A stretch of 64,000 bases of DNA from Nitratireductor sp. (GCA_020637805.1 JACKJU010000008.1:147873-211872), one strand, 5' to 3'; shown: positions 1 through 8,823, numbered from the stretch's first letter. The notes: a model not told the origin generated them from the letters alone. A program made the numbers and translations.

Positions 1-82
1 TTCCGATGCCGGTTTCAGCCGCGTCGACTGGACAAACTATTCCGGGGGCATTGCCGCCCTGCATTCCGGCTGGAAGCTGTAG
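1..82 (+). CDS. ubiE: Ubiquinone/menaquinone C-methyltransferase UbiE, C-terminal end only
   Basis: Only the last 26 codons lie in the window (frame from base 2, stop TAG at 80-82). The residues end in GGIAALHSGWKL, the conserved C-terminus of UbiE/MenG, a cytoplasmic class I SAM-dependent methyltransferase that methylates the benzoquinol ring during ubiquinone synthesis. The stop lies 15 nt before ubiB, which fits the usual ubiE-ubiB operon of alphaproteobacteria. The catalytic part is outside the window, so the call rests on the C-terminal motif and the neighbour. Confidence 0.85.
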   Translation, partial: SDAGFSRVDWTNYSGGIAALHSGWKL

Positions 83-97
83 GGCCGGCTGGAACAG

Positions 98-1663
98 ATG
101 AGCACCGTTTCCTCCCTCTTCTCTCTTATGCATGCGGGCTATGTGCTCGCGCGCGAGGGCGTGATTTCGGCACTGCCGTCCGATCCGCTGCCTCCACCGG
201 CTCGCTTCATGAAGAAGATGGCCGGAACGATAAGACGGCGCCAGGCCACCGAGCGCAAACAGTCGGAACGGCTTTCCATCGCGCTCAACCGCCTGGGTCC
301 GAGCTGGGTCAAGCTCGGCCAGTTTCTTGCCACAAGGCCAGATGTCGTGGGCAGCGAGATCGCCCGTGACCTGGAATTGCTGCAGGACCGCATGGAACCC
401 TTTCCGCGCGATGCCGCGATTTCGCAGATCGAGGAATCGCTTGGACGCAAGATCGACGACATCTTCACCGAGTTTTCCGAACCCGTGGCTGCAGCGTCGG
501 TTGCGCAGGTCCACCGTGCAAGGCGGCGGTCGGATGGGGTAGACGTTGCGGTAAAGGTGATCCGGCCCGGCGTCCGCTCACGCTTCCACCACGACCTCGA
601 CACCTTCTATACGGCGGCCAGGCTGCAGGAGAAGTATATTCCCGCTTCCAGGCGCCTGCGGCCCGTAGCCGTAGCAGACACGCTCGCCCAATCGGCCAAG
701 ATCGAGATGGATTTGCGGCTCGAGGCGGCGGCGTTTTCCGAGATGGGCGAGAACACGGCGGATGATCCGGGTTTCCGGGTTCCGCACGTCGACTGGGAAC
801 TCTCCGGCCGGGACTGCCTGACCATGGACTGGGTCGATGGTGTCAAGATGAACAACATCGACGGCATACGGGCTGCCGGACACGACATGGTGCGCCTGTC
901 GCAGAACCTGATCCAGTCCTTCCTGCGCCACACGCTGCGCGACGGCTTCTTCCATGCAGACATGCATCCGGGCAACCTGTTCGTCGCACCGAACGGCGAC
1001 ATCGTGGCCGTCGATCTCGGCATTGCGGGAAGGCTGGGCAAGAAGGAGCGCCGCTTCCTGGCCGAAATTCTCTACGGCTTCATCACGCGCGACTACCTGC
1101 GCGTGGCGGAAGTCCATTTCGAGGCCGGTTACGTGCCGCGGCACCACGACGTGGCGAGCTTTGCGCAGGCCATCCGGGCCATAGGCGAGCCGATCCACGG
1201 CCAGTCGGCTGAAACGATTTCGATGGCAAAACTGCTGACCCTGCTTTTCGAAGTCACCGAACTGTTCGACATGGAAACGCGCCCGGAATTGCTGCTCCTC
1301 CAGAAAACGATGGTGGTGGTAGAAGGCGTGGCGCGCACGCTTGATCCGCACTTCAACATGTGGAAGACCTCCGAGCCGGTGGTGGGAACCTGGATCCGCG
1401 AAAATCTCGGTCCTGCCGGATTCATTTCCGATGCCAGGGAGGGGCTGCATGCGGGTCTAAGCCTGATGCGGCAGTTGCCGGAACTTTCCGCCCGTACCCA
1501 GAAACTGTCCGAGGAAATGGCCGCAATGAGCGAAAACGGCCTCCGGCTGGACGATCATACCGTCGAGCGCATCGGCAAGGCAGAGGCGCGCCATTCACGA
1601 TGGGGCCACATTGCGCTGTGGGTGATCGCCGCGCTGGGCGCGATTGCTCTATTTATCCGCTGA
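98..1663 (+). CDS. ubiB: Ubiquinone biosynthesis atypical kinase/ATPase UbiB
   Basis: A 521-residue protein of the ABC1/ADCK/UbiB family, an atypical protein-kinase-like ATPase needed for ubiquinone synthesis and acting at the inner membrane. Family motifs are visible: an N-terminal KxGQ-type segment (VKLGQFLATRPD), an Ala-rich nucleotide loop followed by SVAQVHRA, the catalytic-type HADMHPGNLFV and the metal-binding VDLGIAGRL. A hydrophobic C-terminal segment (about residues 500-520, WGHIALWVIAALGAIALFI) is the membrane anchor. It follows ubiE by 15 nt, so the two are probably co-transcribed. The 3' end overlaps the convergent TetR gene by 15 nt. Length is typical of the family (about 520-550). 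Confidence 0.95.
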   Translation: MSTVSSLFSLMHAGYVLAREGVISALPSDPLPPPARFMKKMAGTIRRRQATERKQSERLSIALNRLGPSWVKLGQFLATRPDVVGSEIARDLELLQDRMEPFPRDAAISQIEESLGRKIDDIFTEFSEPVAAASVAQVHRARRRSDGVDVAVKVIRPGVRSRFHHDLDTFYTAARLQEKYIPASRRLRPVAVADTLAQSAKIEMDLRLEAAAFSEMGENTADDPGFRVPHVDWELSGRDCLTMDWVDGVKMNNIDGIRAAGHDMVRLSQNLIQSFLRHTLRDGFFHADMHPGNLFVAPNGDIVAVDLGIAGRLGKKERRFLAEILYGFITRDYLRVAEVHFEAGYVPRHHDVASFAQAIRAIGEPIHGQSAETISMAKLLTLLFEVTELFDMETRPELLLLQKTMVVVEGVARTLDPHFNMWKTSEPVVGTWIRENLGPAGFISDAREGLHAGLSLMRQLPELSARTQKLSEEMAAMSENGLRLDDHTVERIGKAEARHSRWGHIALWVIAALGAIALFIR

Positions 1664-2278
1664 GGATTGCCGCACGAGACCGGCGACCATCTGGTCGATG
1701 AAGACCATCAGTTCATCCTCGAGCCGGTCGGGCGATACACCGACAAACCTGTCCTCGACGCTCAGGGAGACAATTCCGTGGACGGCGGCAAACAGCATCT
1801 TGGCCCGTTCGCTCAATTCCGCGCCTTCGAGGTTGACGCTCAGACTTGCTACCGGCTCAACGATGAACTCGATGAGCCTGCGCTGCTCGGCGGTATGCCA
1901 TTCCGGAACCGCGATGTCCGCGATTGCGGCATAGTCGAACAACGCCACCCATAGCGGGAGGTTTTCGCGCGCGAACCTGACATAGGTTTTCGCAAGAGAC
2001 TTGAGCGCTTCAACGGGATCTTCGTGGGAGACAGGCTCGTTCCTCAGCTCTTCGGCCAGACGGTTGAGGGTGTTGGAATTGACGTGAATGACCAGGTCGT
2101 CAAGATCGTCGAACACCGTGTAGAGGGACCCCAGCGCGCAGCCGGCCTCCTTCGTGACCTCACGGGCATTCAGGGCCCGTATTCCCGATTTCGCAACCAG
2201 CTTCTCGGCAGCTGCGATCAGCCGGTTCCTCAGTTCCTCGCGCTTTGCTTCCCGTACGCCTGACATCCGATTCACCAT
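1649..2278 (-). CDS. TetR/AcrR-family repressor of the adjacent pspA-yiaA cassette
   Basis: A 209-residue TetR-type regulator. The N-terminal helix-turn-helix (about residues 12-60) contains GIRALNAREVTKEAGCALGS followed by LYTVFDDLDDLV, the usual TetR recognition region; the rest is a helical ligand-binding domain of unknown effector. It is divergent from pspA. The space between the two starts holds three copies of the 13-bp palindrome TGAAC-N3-GTTCA, one of them only 5 bp from this start codon, so autorepression plus control of pspA is the likely arrangement (inference). No clear Shine-Dalgarno precedes ATG 2278; an in-frame ATG four codons later is an alternative start. Confidence 0.85.
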   Translation of the reverse strand: MVNRMSGVREAKREELRNRLIAAAEKLVAKSGIRALNAREVTKEAGCALGSLYTVFDDLDDLVIHVNSNTLNRLAEELRNEPVSHEDPVEALKSLAKTYVRFARENLPLWVALFDYAAIADIAVPEWHTAEQRRLIEFIVEPVASLSVNLEGAELSERAKMLFAAVHGIVSLSVEDRFVGVSPDRLEDELMVFIDQMVAGLVRQSSADK

Positions 2279-2283
2279 AATTT

Positions 2284-2353
2284 TGAACGTCGTTCATTTT
2301 ATTCTTGAACATTGTTCATTTTTGTCTATATTCCAATTCATGAACAACGTTCA
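2284..2353. promoter_or_regulatory. Triple palindromic operator (TGAAC-N3-GTTCA) for the TetR protein
   Basis: Three 13-bp inverted repeats sit in the 92-bp divergent intergenic region: 2284-2296 (spacer GTC), 2306-2318 (spacer ATT) and 2341-2353 (spacer AAC). The arms are identical in all three and the spacers differ, as expected for a dimeric repressor site. Start-to-start distances are 22 and 35 bp. The middle copy overlaps the predicted -35 of pspA and the third lies at its predicted transcription start. Assignment to the adjacent TetR protein is inference from position. Confidence 0.8.
2305..2332 (+). promoter_or_regulatory. Predicted sigma70-type promoter of pspA-yiaA
   Basis: TTGAAC (2305-2310), a 16-bp spacer, then TATATT (2327-2332), placing the transcription start near 2339. 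The -35 box is inside operator copy 2 and the start is next to operator copy 3, so repressor binding would block it directly. This is a pattern match only. Confidence 0.55.
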
Positions 2354-2370
2354 TACACGGAGAAACAACA

Positions 2371-3066
2371 ATGTTCAAATCACTCTTTGCCCTGGCTCGC
2401 GGCCATGCAAACGATACGGCTGAAGCCGTTGCCGATGCCAATGCGCCGGTAATTCTTCGCCAGCATATGCGCGACAGTACTCTGGCCGTAGAACGTGCCA
2501 GAAAGGCAGTGGCCGTCGCCATTGCCCAGAACGAGGCTGAGGCCAGACATTCCTCAAAGCTCGCCGAGCGCATCGCAGACATCGAGAAGCGGACAATAGC
2601 GGCAATCGAACAGGGCAAGGATGATCTTGCCAGGGAGGCTGCCGAGACCATTGCCCTACTGGAGGCCGAACGGGAGGCATCCCTCGATGCGCAGAGGCGG
2701 GCTGGCGGCGAAATCGAACGGCTGAAGCGTATCGTTCGGGAGGCTCAGGCGAAACTTCGCGAGCTTCAGCGCGGGCAGCGGATCGCCATTGCGTCCGAAA
2801 GCACCCGGACACTCAAGACCGGCATTCCGAATTCAGGCCTTGCCGCTCTCAAGGACGCAGAGGCCACGCTAGCCCGCATGCGGGACAGGCAAACACAGAT
2901 CGAGGCAACCGATTCCGCCATGGCAGAACTCGACATTGCCTCGGACCCCGGACGCATGACCGAGCGTCTCGCAGAGGCAGGATGCGGCACGCCGCTGCAT
3001 TGCGGTGCGGACAGTGTACTCGAACGCCTTTCGAAAATGGCCAGGAAGCCCGGCAAGGCCTCCTGA
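2371..3066 (+). CDS. pspA: PspA/IM30-family phage-shock protein
   Basis: A 231-residue protein with the PspA/IM30/Vipp1 layout: a short N-terminal amphipathic segment (MFKSLFALARGHA), then nearly continuous alpha-helical, Ala/Glu/Arg-rich coiled coil from about residue 25 to 190 (for example RERMRDSTLAVERARKAVA-like and AQAKLRELQRG stretches). PspA proteins polymerise on the inner membrane and help keep it intact under stress. There is no pspBC or pspF here; the cassette is TetR / pspA / yiaA. It is followed 65 nt later by the YiaA-type gene in the same direction. The C-terminal 40 residues (with a CGTPLHCG segment) do not resemble E. coli PspA. Confidence 0.85.
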   Translation: MFKSLFALARGHANDTAEAVADANAPVILRQHMRDSTLAVERARKAVAVAIAQNEAEARHSSKLAERIADIEKRTIAAIEQGKDDLAREAAETIALLEAEREASLDAQRRAGGEIERLKRIVREAQAKLRELQRGQRIAIASESTRTLKTGIPNSGLAALKDAEATLARMRDRQTQIEATDSAMAELDIASDPGRMTERLAEAGCGTPLHCGADSVLERLSKMARKPGKAS

Positions 3067-3131
3067 CCAATCGACAATCCATCCAATCGTGAAATTGGCA
3101 ATCTGAAACCACACAACCAAGGAGAAATCAC

Positions 3132-3416
3132 ATGAGCGACCTCAACTACACCATCAAGGATTCCGGCGCATGGCGCATGTTCACCATCGCGGCCTTTGCC
3201 GTGGCGGCGGCCATGCAGGCTGGCGGCATCTACTTCCTCGAAGCCAGTTTCGCGGCCAAGGGCTTCTATGCGATGTCCGCGATCATGCTGGTGCACACCT
3301 CGATCACGATCACAAAGACGCTACGCGACGAGCAGGAAGCGAACCGCATGATCAATCGCCTGGAGGATGCGCGCACCGAGAAACTGCTGACCGAATACAG
3401 CAGCAACGACGTTTGA
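3132..3416 (+). CDS. YiaA/YiaB-family small inner-membrane protein
   Basis: A 94-residue protein with two hydrophobic helices (about residues 16-35, MFTIAAFAVAAAMQAGGIYF, and 42-62, GFYAMSAIMLVHTSITITKT) separated by a short loop, and a charged C-terminal tail. This matches the YiaAB two-helix domain. A clear ribosome site (AAGGAGA) stands 6 nt before the ATG. It follows pspA and ends before a strong terminator, so pspA-yiaA forms a two-gene unit. The molecular role of YiaA/B proteins is unknown; co-location with PspA suggests a membrane-stress role (inference). Confidence 0.8.
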   Translation: MSDLNYTIKDSGAWRMFTIAAFAVAAAMQAGGIYFLEASFAAKGFYAMSAIMLVHTSITITKTLRDEQEANRMINRLEDARTEKLLTEYSSNDV

Positions 3417-3439
3417 TCCTTCCTGAGGAATTATTCCAG

Positions 3440-3473
3440 TTGGTGGCCGGCTGCCTGCTGGCCACCAATTTTG
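3440..3473 (+). terminator. Rho-independent terminator after the pspA-yiaA unit
   Basis: Inverted repeat TTGGTGGCC (3440-3448) / GGCCACCAA (3460-3468). The stem can extend inward by three pairs (one G-T), leaving a 5-nt loop. It is followed by TTTT at 3469-3472. Confidence 0.85.
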
Positions 3474-3476
3474 ATT

Positions 3477-3510
3477 TCATTGCAATCGGCATCTTGAAAT
3501 CATTGCAATC
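3477..3510. repeat. Two copies of TCATTGCAATC upstream of coaBC, candidate operator
   Basis: The 11-bp sequence TCATTGCAATC occurs at 3477-3487 and 3500-3510, 23 bp (about two helical turns) apart. Each contains the perfect 8-bp palindrome ATTGCAAT (3479-3486 and 3502-3509). The second ends 19 nt before the coaBC start. Because coaBC begins with a ribbon-helix-helix DNA-binding domain, these may be its binding sites; that link is inference. Confidence 0.5.
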
Positions 3511-3528
3511 ATCCGCCATTTTATCGTC

Positions 3529-4998
3529 ATGGCAAGCATCACGATACGCAATCTCGACGAAACGACCAAGCAGCGCCTGCGCGAGCGTGCTGCGCGAAAC
3601 GGCAGGTCGATGGAAGAGGAAGTGAGGCTGCTTCTGGATGGCCTGGAGACCTCCGCTACTTCGCCCGCACCAGCTGACAGTGCTGCGCCAGATCGTGCAA
3701 TGCCCACACTTGTCTCAGCCTCCACCGGCGGGGGATCGGCAACAATCGAAGGTTTCCCGGCCGCAGGCAAGCGGGTTCTGCTGATCATTTCAGGCGGCAT
3801 TGCCGCCTACAAGAGCCTCGACCTCATCCGCCGCCTCGTGGAACGTGGCGTCGAGGTGCGGCCGCTGATGACGGCTGCGGCGCAGGAATTCATAACACCG
3901 CTTACCGCTGGCGCGCTTGCTGCCAGCAAGGTCTTCACCGACCTGTTTGACCGCGAGGACGAGCAGGATGTCGGGCATATCAGGCTTGCCCGGGATTGCG
4001 ACATGATCGTCGTTGCACCGGCCACTGCCGACCTCATGGCAAAGATGGCCTGTGGCATAGCCAACGATCTCGCTTCCACGGTGCTGCTGGCAACGAACAA
4101 GCCGGTCCTCGTGGCACCGGCAATGAACCCGGCCATGTGGAACCATCCCGCGACACGCCGCAATGTCGAGACGCTCAGGAATGACGGCGTCGCTTTCATT
4201 GGCCCGTTTTCAGGCGAGATGGCAGAGCGCAACGAAGCCGGCAAGGGCCGGATGGCAGAGCCGATGCAGATCGTCGAGAGGATCGGCGAAATGCTCGACA
4301 CCCGCCCGAAGACCCTGAAAGGCAGGCGCGTGGTCGTCACTTCCGGACCGACACATGAACCCATCGACCCTGTGCGCTACATAGCAAACCGTTCCTCCGG
4401 CAAACAGGGACATGCCATCGCGAAGGCTCTTGCCGACCTTGGCGCGGAGGTCATTCTCGTTTCGGGGCCGGTCGGCATTCCCGATCCCGCCGGTGTTGAA
4501 ACCGTTCACGTGCAAACCGCCCGTGACATGCTCAAGGCGGTCGAGACGGCCCTGCCCGCCGATATCGCCGTGATGGTCGCCGCCGTGGCCGACTGGCGCA
4601 GCAAGGGCGAGGCATCCGAGAAGATGAAGAAGGAAGACGGCAAGGGACCCTCACACCTGGAGTTGACCGAGAACCCGGACATCCTCAAGACCATCGGCCA
4701 TCATGAAAACCGGCCTCAGATCGTGGTCGGGTTTGCAGCCGAAACGCACAATGTCGAGACCCATGCCCGCGCCAAGCTGAAGCGCAAGGGTGCCGACTGG
4801 ATCGTCGCAAACGATGTTTCCCCCGACAGCGGCATAGGCGGCAGCGCAGGTGGCGTAATGGGTGGTGATGCCAACCGGGTGAAAATCATCTCGGCGGAAG
4901 CGGTCGAGGAATGGCCGGAACTGTCCAAGCATGATGTCGCAGTCAGGCTGGCAGCCAGGATTGCAGCCGAACTGGCAAAACGGCAGTCCACTGCCTGA
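3529..4998 (+). CDS. coaBC: Bifunctional phosphopantothenoylcysteine decarboxylase / phosphopantothenate-cysteine ligase with N-terminal RHH domain
   Basis: A 489-residue cytoplasmic enzyme for two steps of coenzyme A synthesis. Residues about 1-40 (MASITIRNLDETTKQRLRER then RSMEEEVRLLL) form a FitA/Arc-like ribbon-helix-helix domain not present in canonical CoaBC. After a Ser/Ala/Pro-rich linker, the flavin-dependent CoaC domain starts at about residue 80 (KRVLLIISGGIAAYKSLDLI) and contains the signature PAMNPAMWNHPA. CoaB follows from about residue 265 (RRVVVTSGPTHEPIDPVRYI, then NRSSGKQG). The domain fusion is in one uninterrupted frame; a start at ATG 3700 would remove the RHH part. No strong ribosome site is seen before 3529, so the start is moderately sure. 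The neighbour dut matches the usual coaBC-dut pairing. Confidence 0.93.
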   Translation: MASITIRNLDETTKQRLRERAARNGRSMEEEVRLLLDGLETSATSPAPADSAAPDRAMPTLVSASTGGGSATIEGFPAAGKRVLLIISGGIAAYKSLDLIRRLVERGVEVRPLMTAAAQEFITPLTAGALAASKVFTDLFDREDEQDVGHIRLARDCDMIVVAPATADLMAKMACGIANDLASTVLLATNKPVLVAPAMNPAMWNHPATRRNVETLRNDGVAFIGPFSGEMAERNEAGKGRMAEPMQIVERIGEMLDTRPKTLKGRRVVVTSGPTHEPIDPVRYIANRSSGKQGHAIAKALADLGAEVILVSGPVGIPDPAGVETVHVQTARDMLKAVETALPADIAVMVAAVADWRSKGEASEKMKKEDGKGPSHLELTENPDILKTIGHHENRPQIVVGFAAETHNVETHARAKLKRKGADWIVANDVSPDSGIGGSAGGVMGGDANRVKIISAEAVEEWPELSKHDVAVRLAARIAAELAKRQSTA

Positions 4999-5221
4999 TA
5001 GCTCCGCTGCCGGTTGAGTGAATGTGAAACCTTGTCAGAGAACCGGCTTCTCTTCAGCGATTCTTAACCTTGTCTTCTCACAATGGCGTGAGTTCGGCCA
5101 GGCCCTTGTCTTGCCGGAAACACCGGCACTTCGGCCAGTTGGCAAAGCGCCGGAGACTGACGGGCCTGAAGGTGCAGCAGATGCCGGAAAGTCAGGAACT
5201 GTGCACAAACGGGGAAAGAAC

Positions 5222-8119
5222 ATGGGCGGGAGCGCAAGCGGAGAAAGCATCTTCGGCGGCGATGGCGCGCTGTTCCGTGAAATCGTCAACACGCTTCCCA
5301 ACCCGTTCTGCATCATCGGCCCGGAGGGCCGCTATGTCTACGCCAACAATTCGATAGCAAAGTATCTCGGCTGCAGACCCGCAGACATTGTCGGAAAGGC
5401 TCCACGGGACATCTTTCCCCCGGAGATCGCCGGAAGGTTCGAATCCATAAGTCAAAGGGTATCCGAAACCGGCGAACGCATCCGCGTTACCGAGGAACTG
5501 CATGGAAACGGCACCGGCAGGGACGGTATCGTTGAATTGCGGTTCGACCGTATCGGCATGGGGGACGACCACTATGTGCGCGTGATCGTAACCGATATCA
5601 CGGAGACCAACGCCCGGCTGCGAGAGCAAACCCGAAGGGTGGAGTTGCTCAACGAGTCCATCGATTCGATGGCCCAAGGATTGATTGTCTTCAATCCGGA
5701 AACAATCGAGTTTGTTTCCAGCCAGGCGAACGATTTGCTTGAAGTCAGCCGGGAACATCTCGCCGCAGGAAAGTCCTCTGAAGACTATTTCCGTTTCCTG
5801 CATCAGCGTGGCGATCTCGGTTTCGGTCTGCAGGGCGAGAAGAGCCTCGCCAATGCGCTGAGGCGTTTGCGCAATGGCGGTCAGAAGACGCTCGAACGCA
5901 GCACGCCCAGCGGACGCATTATCCAGTTGAATACACAACCGCGGCTGACCGCAGGAAAGCAGTCAGGCGGGATCATCGTAACGATCACCGACATCACGCG
6001 TGTTTCCGAACTGGCGCTGGAACTGGAGGCCGCACGCAAGCGCTTCAAGGCCTTCGCAGAAGCCAACGCCGACTACTTCTGGGAGATGGACCGGAATCTG
6101 CGGATCTCGTACCTGTCACCCGCATTTGAGGAACTGACCGGTATTCCATGCTCGGCCATCGTCGGAATGCCGCGCAACATAGTAAGCTTCGAGGTCTCTG
6201 ATCCTGCCGATATTGAAAATTACCGGGAAGCGGTTACCCAGCGCAGGCCGTTCAGGGACTTTGTCTACCGCATCAACAAGCCAAGCGGCGCGGAGATGTG
6301 GATTTCCGTCAGTGGTACGCCGAACGTCGACAGCCACGGTCTGTTCCTTGGATATGTTGGGAGCGGCCGCGACGTGACGGAGCATGTCAACCACCGCCGT
6401 GAGTTGGAGCAAGCGCGTCACGAAGCGCAACTGGCCGACCGCGCCAAGTCGGAATTCCTGGCAAACATGAGCCACGAGATCCGGACGCCGATGAACGGCG
6501 TGATGGGCATGGCGGAACTGCTCGCCAAGACGAACTTGGACGCCAAGCAGAAGACATTTACCGACATCATCGTCAAATCCGGCTCCTCGCTTCTGACGAT
6601 CATCAACGACATCCTCGATTTCTCGAAGATCGATGCCGGACAGATGGAACTGGACCCCGCCCCCTTCAATCTTGCCGAAGCGGTGGAGGATGTCGCGACG
6701 CTGGTATCCTCGCGGGTGGCGGAAAAGGATCTGGAAATGAGCGTCCGGATTGACCCCAAGCTACCCGAGACGCTCGTTGGAGACGCAGGCCGGTTGCGCC
6801 AGATCATCACCAATCTCGTTGGCAATGCGGTGAAGTTTACGGAGCGCGGCCAGGTCTACCTCAACGTCTCCTGTACGCCTTCAGGAGACGGCAATGCCAA
6901 CGTTCGCGTCGAGGTGCGCGACACCGGTATCGGTATTCCGGCCGACAAGCAGGCCAGGGTGTTCGAGAAATTCAGCCAGGTCGACACCTCGTCCTCGCGC
7001 AATCATGAAGGTACAGGCCTCGGTCTTGCCATTGCCCATTCGCTTGTCAGCCTGATGGACGGAGAAATGGGGCTGGAGTCGGAAGTCGGCAAGGGTTCGA
7101 CATTCTGGTTCGAGGTCCCGCTGCCTGCGCCCAGCATTACAAAGACTCGGAGGAAAGCTCCCATGGACGTATCGGGATCGCGCATCGTCATCGTCGACGA
7201 CAATCCTGTAAACCGCGAGATACTCATCGAACAGATGCAGGCCTGGCGCTTCGATTGCGCTGCCGCGGAGGGTGGCGAAGAGGCGCTGCTGCTCATGCGC
7301 GCCGCCATGGGCCAGGGTATCGACATCGACTGCGTGGTGCTCGACTACCAGATGCCGACGATGAACGGCGCCGATGTGGTACGCGAGATGCGGATGGATC
7401 CCCTACTCGCCGGCATACCGGTTATCATGCTCACGTCGGTCGACCAGACCGAAGAGGGCCGGCATTTCTCCTCGCTCGGTGTTCAGGCGCATCTCGTCAA
7501 GCCCGCGCGCTCATCGCTGTTGCTGGAAACGTTGATCAGCGTTCTTTCGGAGCGCGCGCCGGATGCTCAGGCCGATGGCACAGAGTCAGTCAAGAGCCCT
7601 GAAACCACGACCGTGCGTGCCACGACGGAACCGGGTGAGGGACTTGCAGTTGAAGAAACGACGGTGGATTCAGCAAAGGCCGCCGCCGCTGCAGAAGAAC
7701 CCGCAGGAAAGAACCATGATGATCAGGTTGACATCCTTGTGTGCGAGGACAACGAGGTAAACCGCATTGTTTTCAGCCAGGTGCTGAAAAACCTTCCCTA
7801 CAGTTTCGAGATGGCCGAAAACGGCCGGATCGGCGTGGAAAAATACAAGCGGCTGAAGCCGCGGCTGATACTGATGGATGTCTCGATGCCGGAAATGAAC
7901 GGCCTGGAGGCCACCGAGTCCATCCGGACCATCGAGGTAAATACGGGAGCCAGCACTCCGATTATCGGAGTTACGGCACATGCCATCAAGGGTGATCGCG
8001 AAAAGTGCCTCTCTGCCGGCATGGATGACTACCTGTCGAAGCCGGTATCCCCGGATGCGTTGGAAGAGAAGGTTCGCAACTGGCTTGAAGGCCAGGAAGT
8101 CAGCCACCGGATCAACTGA
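5222..8119 (+). CDS. Soluble hybrid sensor histidine kinase: three PAS, HisKA, HATPase, two receivers
   Basis: A 965-residue protein from ATG 5222, which has a GGGGAAAG ribosome site; the frame is open from 5018. No membrane segment is seen. Order: three PAS-like regions (about 20-130, 145-260, 275-390), HisKA with the phospho-His in MSHEIRTPMNG (about 417), HATPase with the N-box LVGNAVKFTERG and G-boxes DTGIGIP and GTGLGLAI, then two receivers. REC1 (about 655-770) has DDN and the acceptor in VVLDYQMPTMNG; REC2 (about 836-955) has EDN and LILMDVSMPEMNG. There is no HPt domain, so a separate phosphotransfer protein is needed. The signal is unknown. It is inserted between coaBC and dut. Confidence 0.9.
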   Translation: MGGSASGESIFGGDGALFREIVNTLPNPFCIIGPEGRYVYANNSIAKYLGCRPADIVGKAPRDIFPPEIAGRFESISQRVSETGERIRVTEELHGNGTGRDGIVELRFDRIGMGDDHYVRVIVTDITETNARLREQTRRVELLNESIDSMAQGLIVFNPETIEFVSSQANDLLEVSREHLAAGKSSEDYFRFLHQRGDLGFGLQGEKSLANALRRLRNGGQKTLERSTPSGRIIQLNTQPRLTAGKQSGGIIVTITDITRVSELALELEAARKRFKAFAEANADYFWEMDRNLRISYLSPAFEELTGIPCSAIVGMPRNIVSFEVSDPADIENYREAVTQRRPFRDFVYRINKPSGAEMWISVSGTPNVDSHGLFLGYVGSGRDVTEHVNHRRELEQARHEAQLADRAKSEFLANMSHEIRTPMNGVMGMAELLAKTNLDAKQKTFTDIIVKSGSSLLTIINDILDFSKIDAGQMELDPAPFNLAEAVEDVATLVSSRVAEKDLEMSVRIDPKLPETLVGDAGRLRQIITNLVGNAVKFTERGQVYLNVSCTPSGDGNANVRVEVRDTGIGIPADKQARVFEKFSQVDTSSSRNHEGTGLGLAIAHSLVSLMDGEMGLESEVGKGSTFWFEVPLPAPSITKTRRKAPMDVSGSRIVIVDDNPVNREILIEQMQAWRFDCAAAEGGEEALLLMRAAMGQGIDIDCVVLDYQMPTMNGADVVREMRMDPLLAGIPVIMLTSVDQTEEGRHFSSLGVQAHLVKPARSSLLLETLISVLSERAPDAQADGTESVKSPETTTVRATTEPGEGLAVEETTVDSAKAAAAAEEPAGKNHDDQVDILVCEDNEVNRIVFSQVLKNLPYSFEMAENGRIGVEKYKRLKPRLILMDVSMPEMNGLEATESIRTIEVNTGASTPIIGVTAHAIKGDREKCLSAGMDDYLSKPVSPDALEEKVRNWLEGQEVSHRIN

Positions 8120-8276
8120 CCGCCCCCCACCGGTCAGCAACATATCGCCGTCAGCACGAGCCCGGCATTGATCTGGCAGGGGAAATCCTGTCCTCACACT
8201 TGCCTTTGCAGCCTTATCCGGCCAGCCTGCCGTTCGGGATGCCGCAGTCTTGCGGCGCAGGATTTCGGGAAATCGC

Positions 8277-8738
8277 ATGAGCGGCAAGAACATCAGGGTA
8301 AACATAGTACGGCTGCCACATGGCCAGGGGCTTGACCTGCCTGCCTACGAGACAAGCGGTTCTGCCGGAATGGATCTGCGCGCCGCCTGCTCCCAGAGCA
8401 AGCCGCTGGAACTGGCTCCAGGGCAGCGCCTTCTGGTTCCAACGGGTCTGGTCTTCGAAATCCCCGATGGATACGAGGCGCAGATACGTCCCCGATCGGG
8501 CCTCGCCCTCAAGCATGGCATCACCTGCCTGAATACGCCCGGCACGATCGACAGCGATTATCGCGGCGAGGTCATGGTATTGCTCGTCAATCTGGGAACA
8601 GAGAAATTCGTAGTCGAGCGCGGAATGCGAATTGCCCAGATGGTATTTGCGCCCGTAACGCGCGCAGAACTGACCGAGGCTTCGCTTGCAAACGAGAGCG
8701 GGCGGGGCACCGGCGGGTTCGGGTCGACTGGGGTCTGA
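8277..8738 (+). CDS. dut: dUTP diphosphatase (dUTPase)
   Basis: A 153-residue trimeric dUTPase that hydrolyses dUTP to dUMP and pyrophosphate, keeping uracil out of DNA and feeding dTMP synthesis. The five family motifs are present: SAGMDLRAA, RPRSGLALKHGI, NTPGTIDSDYRGEV, RIAQMVFAPV and the C-terminal RGTGGFGSTGV. ATG 8277 gives the usual family length; an in-frame ATG at 8250 would add nine basic residues. It lies downstream of coaBC with the hybrid kinase in between, so it may have its own promoter in the 157-nt gap, which otherwise holds only a small GCCGCA/TGCGGC hairpin (8241-8256). Confidence 0.95.
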   Translation: MSGKNIRVNIVRLPHGQGLDLPAYETSGSAGMDLRAACSQSKPLELAPGQRLLVPTGLVFEIPDGYEAQIRPRSGLALKHGITCLNTPGTIDSDYRGEVMVLLVNLGTEKFVVERGMRIAQMVFAPVTRAELTEASLANESGRGTGGFGSTGV

Positions 8739-8823
8739 CCCCGGCTGAATGCGCTAATCAAGGTTCTGGAACTGGCTGCCGGTTCGTGGTTTCATGCAAC
8801 CCTGCACAATGGAGGGATGTTCC

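Noticed and set aside
8241..8256. Small hairpin before dut as a riboswitch or terminator
   Set aside because: Only six base pairs, no T-tract and no wider structure seen.
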